Source: Bacteroidales bacterium UBA1797 (GTDB taxonomy: Bacteria; Bacteroidota; Bacteroidia; Bacteroidales; VadinHA17). From it: a stretch of 10,016 nt of DNA. The translations under genes were made by a program, and so were the position numbers. This document shows, piece by piece, positions 7,150 through 10,016 of this stretch. The stretch lies in the NCBI GenBank assembly GCA_002319885.1, contig DCFT01000108.1:1-10016 (forward strand), given 5' to 3'. The number at the start of each line of letters is the position of its first letter. The stretch's first letter is position 1. The notes under the pieces were generated by a model. It was not told where the DNA came from and ran no database searches. It saw nothing but the letters and a program-made list of their open reading frames with translations.

Positions 7150-8691
7150 TTAATTGTTGGGAACACAGAACTTATTGGTACTTATCTCACTTGATGGTAT
7201 AGGGTAAACTGTGGAAGGATCACTGGCATGGATCAATACACCTGAAGCATTCATTCCAGGTTCGCTTGCAGTCGGGATCCCATTATAAGTATCAAGATGG
7301 TAGCCCCAGTAATTACGTACAAGATCCTGTCCGTTCCTAAGGATATCAAATATCCTGTGCCCCTCGAATGCAAGTTCAATCCTTCTTTCCTTCAGGACTG
7401 CATCCAGAATATTGTCTGATGTAATACCATCCCTATCTGCATTATACAGATAGTCATCAAGGTTACCTCCGTCTGGAACAATCATTCTGTTACTGCGTAT
7501 CTCGTTAAGGTCATCCAGCGCCGAATTGACATCTCCTGTTTTAGCATATGCTTCAGCCCTGTTGAGGTAAACCTCCGACAACCTCAGCATAACAGGAGAA
7601 CTCAATGTTGGCGAGCCATCCTGTCCTGAAAACTTACTGATATAATATATATTGACTCCGTTCTTTAATCCCGGATTTGAAGTTTCAATATATTTCCAAC
7701 GGACATCAATATTCATCATGGATGTTCCGAAGCCCATGACCTTAAGGATTGAAGGGGAGGCTCCTTCTTCTCCCCAGCAGTTTGCACCGTTAAAAATCAT
7801 TGATGCTACAGCAGCTTCCTTCTTGTCATCTACAGTTAAAAAGGGAATACACCAGATTGTCTCGAAAGCGGTTTGAGCATTAGCAAAATAGTCGGGATAG
7901 GTTTCCACAGTTTCAAGTGAATATACCCCCGAGTTTATAACAGAATCAGCGTAGGCGATTGAACTCTGGTAATCGTCAGTGTAAAGGCATACCCTTGAGA
8001 GCAGAGCCCATGCACTGTATTTCGAAGCAAATCCATTGTTATTACGTGCGTCGGGAGGTTCCTCAGTCATCAGTGACGCTGCTTTCTTAAGGCTTGAAAT
8101 AATATAATCGTAGGTTTTACCAAGAGAAGCACGAGCTTTAGGCGCATTGTCGGATGAAGATTCGCGAAGAATGATACCAGGCAGTGTACTATCTGCTACA
8201 GAATAAGGTCTTGCAAAAAGGCGGACCAGGTTTTGAGTTGCAAATGCCCTTAAAAAGTAACATTCTCCTTTCAGATAGTCGGTAACCGGGTCACTACCTT
8301 TTTCATCTGCCATCTGAATGGCAATATTTGAACCGTAGATGATCTTATAAGATACCTCCCAGAAACTGTTTATATTTGATTTTTCGGCTGCACGGTCATT
8401 GTATCTGAAGCTGTTAATCAGATCATCTTCCGTTTTGTAACCGCACACAATGTCGTCGCTGGCGAAATCGCTCAGCTGGTAATACTGACGGAGGTACCAG
8501 TTATTAGAACTTTCCCCGTCGGGGATGTCTTTGAATTGCGCATATCCTCCATTTACCAGGCTTACAAGTCCGTCGGAGGTATTCTTAATCTGTGTCCCGG
8601 TAAGAGCATCGGTTGGTATAATATTCAGATCGCAGGATGCAAAAACCGTCAGAACCGTAAGAAATATGATATAAAGAAATATATTTTTCAT
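7150..8691 (-). CDS. SusD/RagB-family nutrient-binding outer-membrane lipoprotein
   Basis: SusD-family proteins sit as a lid over the SusC barrel and bind the incoming ligand, usually glycans and sometimes peptides. The start at the ATG ending at 8691 (513 aa) gives a lipoprotein signal ending FASC with Cys20, followed by DLNIIPTDAL, the usual SusD N-terminus. The upstream ATG at 8736 would overlap the SusC gene and spoil the signal peptide. Family hallmarks, numbered from this start: KGECYFLRAFATQNLVRLF (141-159), the TPR-like LRLSEVYLNRAEAYAKTGD (369-387), LDDLNEIRSNR, then the C-terminal LKERRIELAFEGHRIFDILR (433-452) and YPIPSSEIS (496-504). Length is normal for the family. It lies 20 bases after the SusC stop and 19 before the PKD lipoprotein start, so the three are one operon. 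The ligand cannot be inferred from this sequence. Confidence 0.95.
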   Translation of the reverse strand: MKNIFLYIIFLTVLTVFASCDLNIIPTDALTGTQIKNTSDGLVSLVNGGYAQFKDIPDGESSNNWYLRQYYQLSDFASDDIVCGYKTEDDLINSFRYNDRAAEKSNINSFWEVSYKIIYGSNIAIQMADEKGSDPVTDYLKGECYFLRAFATQNLVRLFARPYSVADSTLPGIILRESSSDNAPKARASLGKTYDYIISSLKKAASLMTEEPPDARNNNGFASKYSAWALLSRVCLYTDDYQSSIAYADSVINSGVYSLETVETYPDYFANAQTAFETIWCIPFLTVDDKKEAAVASMIFNGANCWGEEGASPSILKVMGFGTSMMNIDVRWKYIETSNPGLKNGVNIYYISKFSGQDGSPTLSSPVMLRLSEVYLNRAEAYAKTGDVNSALDDLNEIRSNRMIVPDGGNLDDYLYNADRDGITSDNILDAVLKERRIELAFEGHRIFDILRNGQDLVRNYWGYHLDTYNGIPTASEPGMNASGVLIHASDPSTVYPIPSSEISTNKFCVPNN

Positions 8692-8711
8692 TTTATGAGA
8701 ATTAATGGTTA

Positions 8712-10016
8712 TCAGAATCGGACGTTTATAGTGCATACATACTGCCTGTTGTTAGGGTATTTGAATTCAGCATACCCTGGCAATCCATTGTTAGGATTAA
8801 TCGATACTTCCGGATCCTGTCCCCAAAAGTTGGTAAATGTATACAGGTTGTCGGCTCCAAGAGAAATTGTCAGCCCCGAAAGTTTCAGTTTGGTTACCAC
8901 TGCCGAAGGAAGCTCATAGCTTAATGTGATATTCCTTATCTTGACATAGCTCCCGTCTTCAATAAACCTTGTTGATGGATCATAAGAATTAACGGCATTT
9001 TGCGGAAGCGGGTGGTTAGCGATGTCCCCCGGTTTCTGCCAGATCTTCCAGTCACTCCTTGGCATCATGACATTAAACCCTACGTCCTGGAGGTCATGAT
9101 CAACATATCTTCTGAAATAGTTATAAATCTTATTACCTGACACAAAGGAGAAATTGGCTCGAAGTGAAAGGTTTTTGTACCTGAATTCTGTTGCGAACCC
9201 TCCCTGGTATTTGGGCATTGGCGAGCCGTATTCAATTTTTCTCGCAGCCTGGTAATCATGAGTCGGATTGCCATCGGACCCAACCCATAGCATTGAACCG
9301 TTTGCAGGATCTATACCATAATATTCTTTTGCATACCACGAATAGAGTGTACCTCCATTGTGATAAATCTGTACAATCCCATATGCATTGGCATTCTGTA
9401 TTGTATCACTTCCGAAACCGGAAAGTCTGTTTTTATTGAACCCGATAGTGAAGTCAGTTGTCCATGTAAAATCGGGAGATTTTATGTTGGTCGTAGAAAT
9501 ACTCAACTCCACACCATTATTTTCAGAATTGCCTATGTTCTGCCATTGTTTCCTGAATCCGCCTGAAGGAGGAAGATCGCGGTACACCAGGAGATTCTTT
9601 GTGATATTCTTATATACGTTGAAATCCACGTTGATCCTTTGGAATAATCCCAACTCCACCCCGGCGTTAAGCTGATCGGTTTGTTCCCAGGTCAGGTTCG
9701 GATTGGCCATCTGGAAGGGGATTGCTGCCGGGAGTCCATTGTATTGTGTGGTATAACTGAACTGTTCAAGGTACTTATAAGGTCCGATATCCTTCATCCC
9801 GGTTTTGCCCCAGCTCAGTTTAAGCCTTAGGTTACTCACCATTTTTACTGATTTCATGAAATCCTCACTGCTTATATTCCATGCTGCAGAAAGACTGGGG
9901 AACATTGCAGTGCGCTTTTTAGGTGCAAACGAGGAAGACTGGTCAACCCTGAATGAACCTGAAAAAAAGTACTTGCTGTTTATTGAGTAGTTTACCTGCG
10001 AAATAAATGACTGCAT
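8712..10016 (-). CDS. SusC/RagA-type TonB-dependent transporter, C-terminal part
   Basis: The reading frame is open to the right edge of the window, so the 434 residues visible are only the C-terminal part; full SusC proteins are around 1000 residues. The signal peptide, carboxypeptidase-like domain, TonB box and plug lie outside. What remains is beta-barrel: NYSINSKYFFSGSFRVDQSS near the start, then FPSLSAAWNISSEDFM, LRLKLSWGKTGMKDIG, NVYKNITKNLLVYRDLP, WQNIGNSENNGVELSIS and a final strand ending in Phe, all typical of the family. Together with the SusD lid it would import its ligand across the outer membrane using TonB energy. The Met at the window edge is internal, not the start. The operon promoter is out of view. 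Confidence 0.95.
   Translation of the reverse strand: MQSFISQVNYSINSKYFFSGSFRVDQSSSFAPKKRTAMFPSLSAAWNISSEDFMKSVKMVSNLRLKLSWGKTGMKDIGPYKYLEQFSYTTQYNGLPAAIPFQMANPNLTWEQTDQLNAGVELGLFQRINVDFNVYKNITKNLLVYRDLPPSGGFRKQWQNIGNSENNGVELSISTTNIKSPDFTWTTDFTIGFNKNRLSGFGSDTIQNANAYGIVQIYHNGGTLYSWYAKEYYGIDPANGSMLWVGSDGNPTHDYQAARKIEYGSPMPKYQGGFATEFRYKNLSLRANFSFVSGNKIYNYFRRYVDHDLQDVGFNVMMPRSDWKIWQKPGDIANHPLPQNAVNSYDPSTRFIEDGSYVKIRNITLSYELPSAVVTKLKLSGLTISLGADNLYTFTNFWGQDPEVSINPNNGLPGYAEFKYPNNRQYVCTINVRF

Noticed and set aside
7131..7166. Longer start for the PKD lipoprotein at 7166
   Set aside because: It overlaps the end of the SusD gene, and its 12 added residues precede an intact lipoprotein signal.
8692..8736. 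Longer start for the SusD protein at 8736
   Set aside because: It would overlap the SusC gene end and put 15 residues ahead of a normal lipoprotein signal with Cys20.

Overview
The window reads as chromosome of a Bacteroidota bacterium (Bacteroidales/Cytophagia-like; I cannot go lower). The reasons are an adjacent SusC-SusD pair, signal peptides and lipoboxes of Bacteroidota style, A-rich leaders instead of Shine-Dalgarno sites, and promoter candidates of the TAnnTTTG type. Base composition is A+T-leaning, and visibly more so in the first 1.5 kb.

Region by region. (1) Bases 1-1546 hold no convincing gene. They contain a tandem TGACCA repeat that may be the end of an IS21-type element, a perfect 11-bp inverted repeat, a second near-perfect one, and a lone promoter-like motif on the minus strand. 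(2) Bases 1547-5200 hold two minus-strand genes, probably co-transcribed. The first encodes a 522-aa exported protein with an Ala/Glu-rich N-terminal half and a five-residue Leu-periodic repeat. The second encodes a 670-aa exported protein with TPR repeats followed by what looks like an outer-membrane beta-barrel. (3) Bases 5201-5665 are a divergent spacer with a plausible promoter for the rightward gene. (4) Bases 5666-6166 (plus strand) encode a small exported beta-barrel-like protein. (5) Bases 6200-6240 form a terminator hairpin between convergent genes, probably serving both strands. (6) Bases 6246-10016 (minus strand) are the 3' part of a nutrient-uptake operon: a SusC-type TonB-dependent transporter (C-terminal part only, cut by the window edge), a SusD/RagB lipoprotein, and a PKD-containing lipoprotein in the position where SusE/SusF-type surface glycan-binding proteins usually sit.

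How they work together. The SusC barrel and SusD lid would form the outer-membrane import complex, and the PKD lipoprotein probably captures ligand at the cell surface. No glycoside hydrolase, peptidase, sulfatase or regulator lies inside the window, so the substrate cannot be named. The coiled-coil and TPR-barrel pair is separate from this locus and looks like an uncharacterised cell-envelope module; it is the least familiar coding content here. I see no CRISPR array, rRNA, tRNA or intact mobile element.
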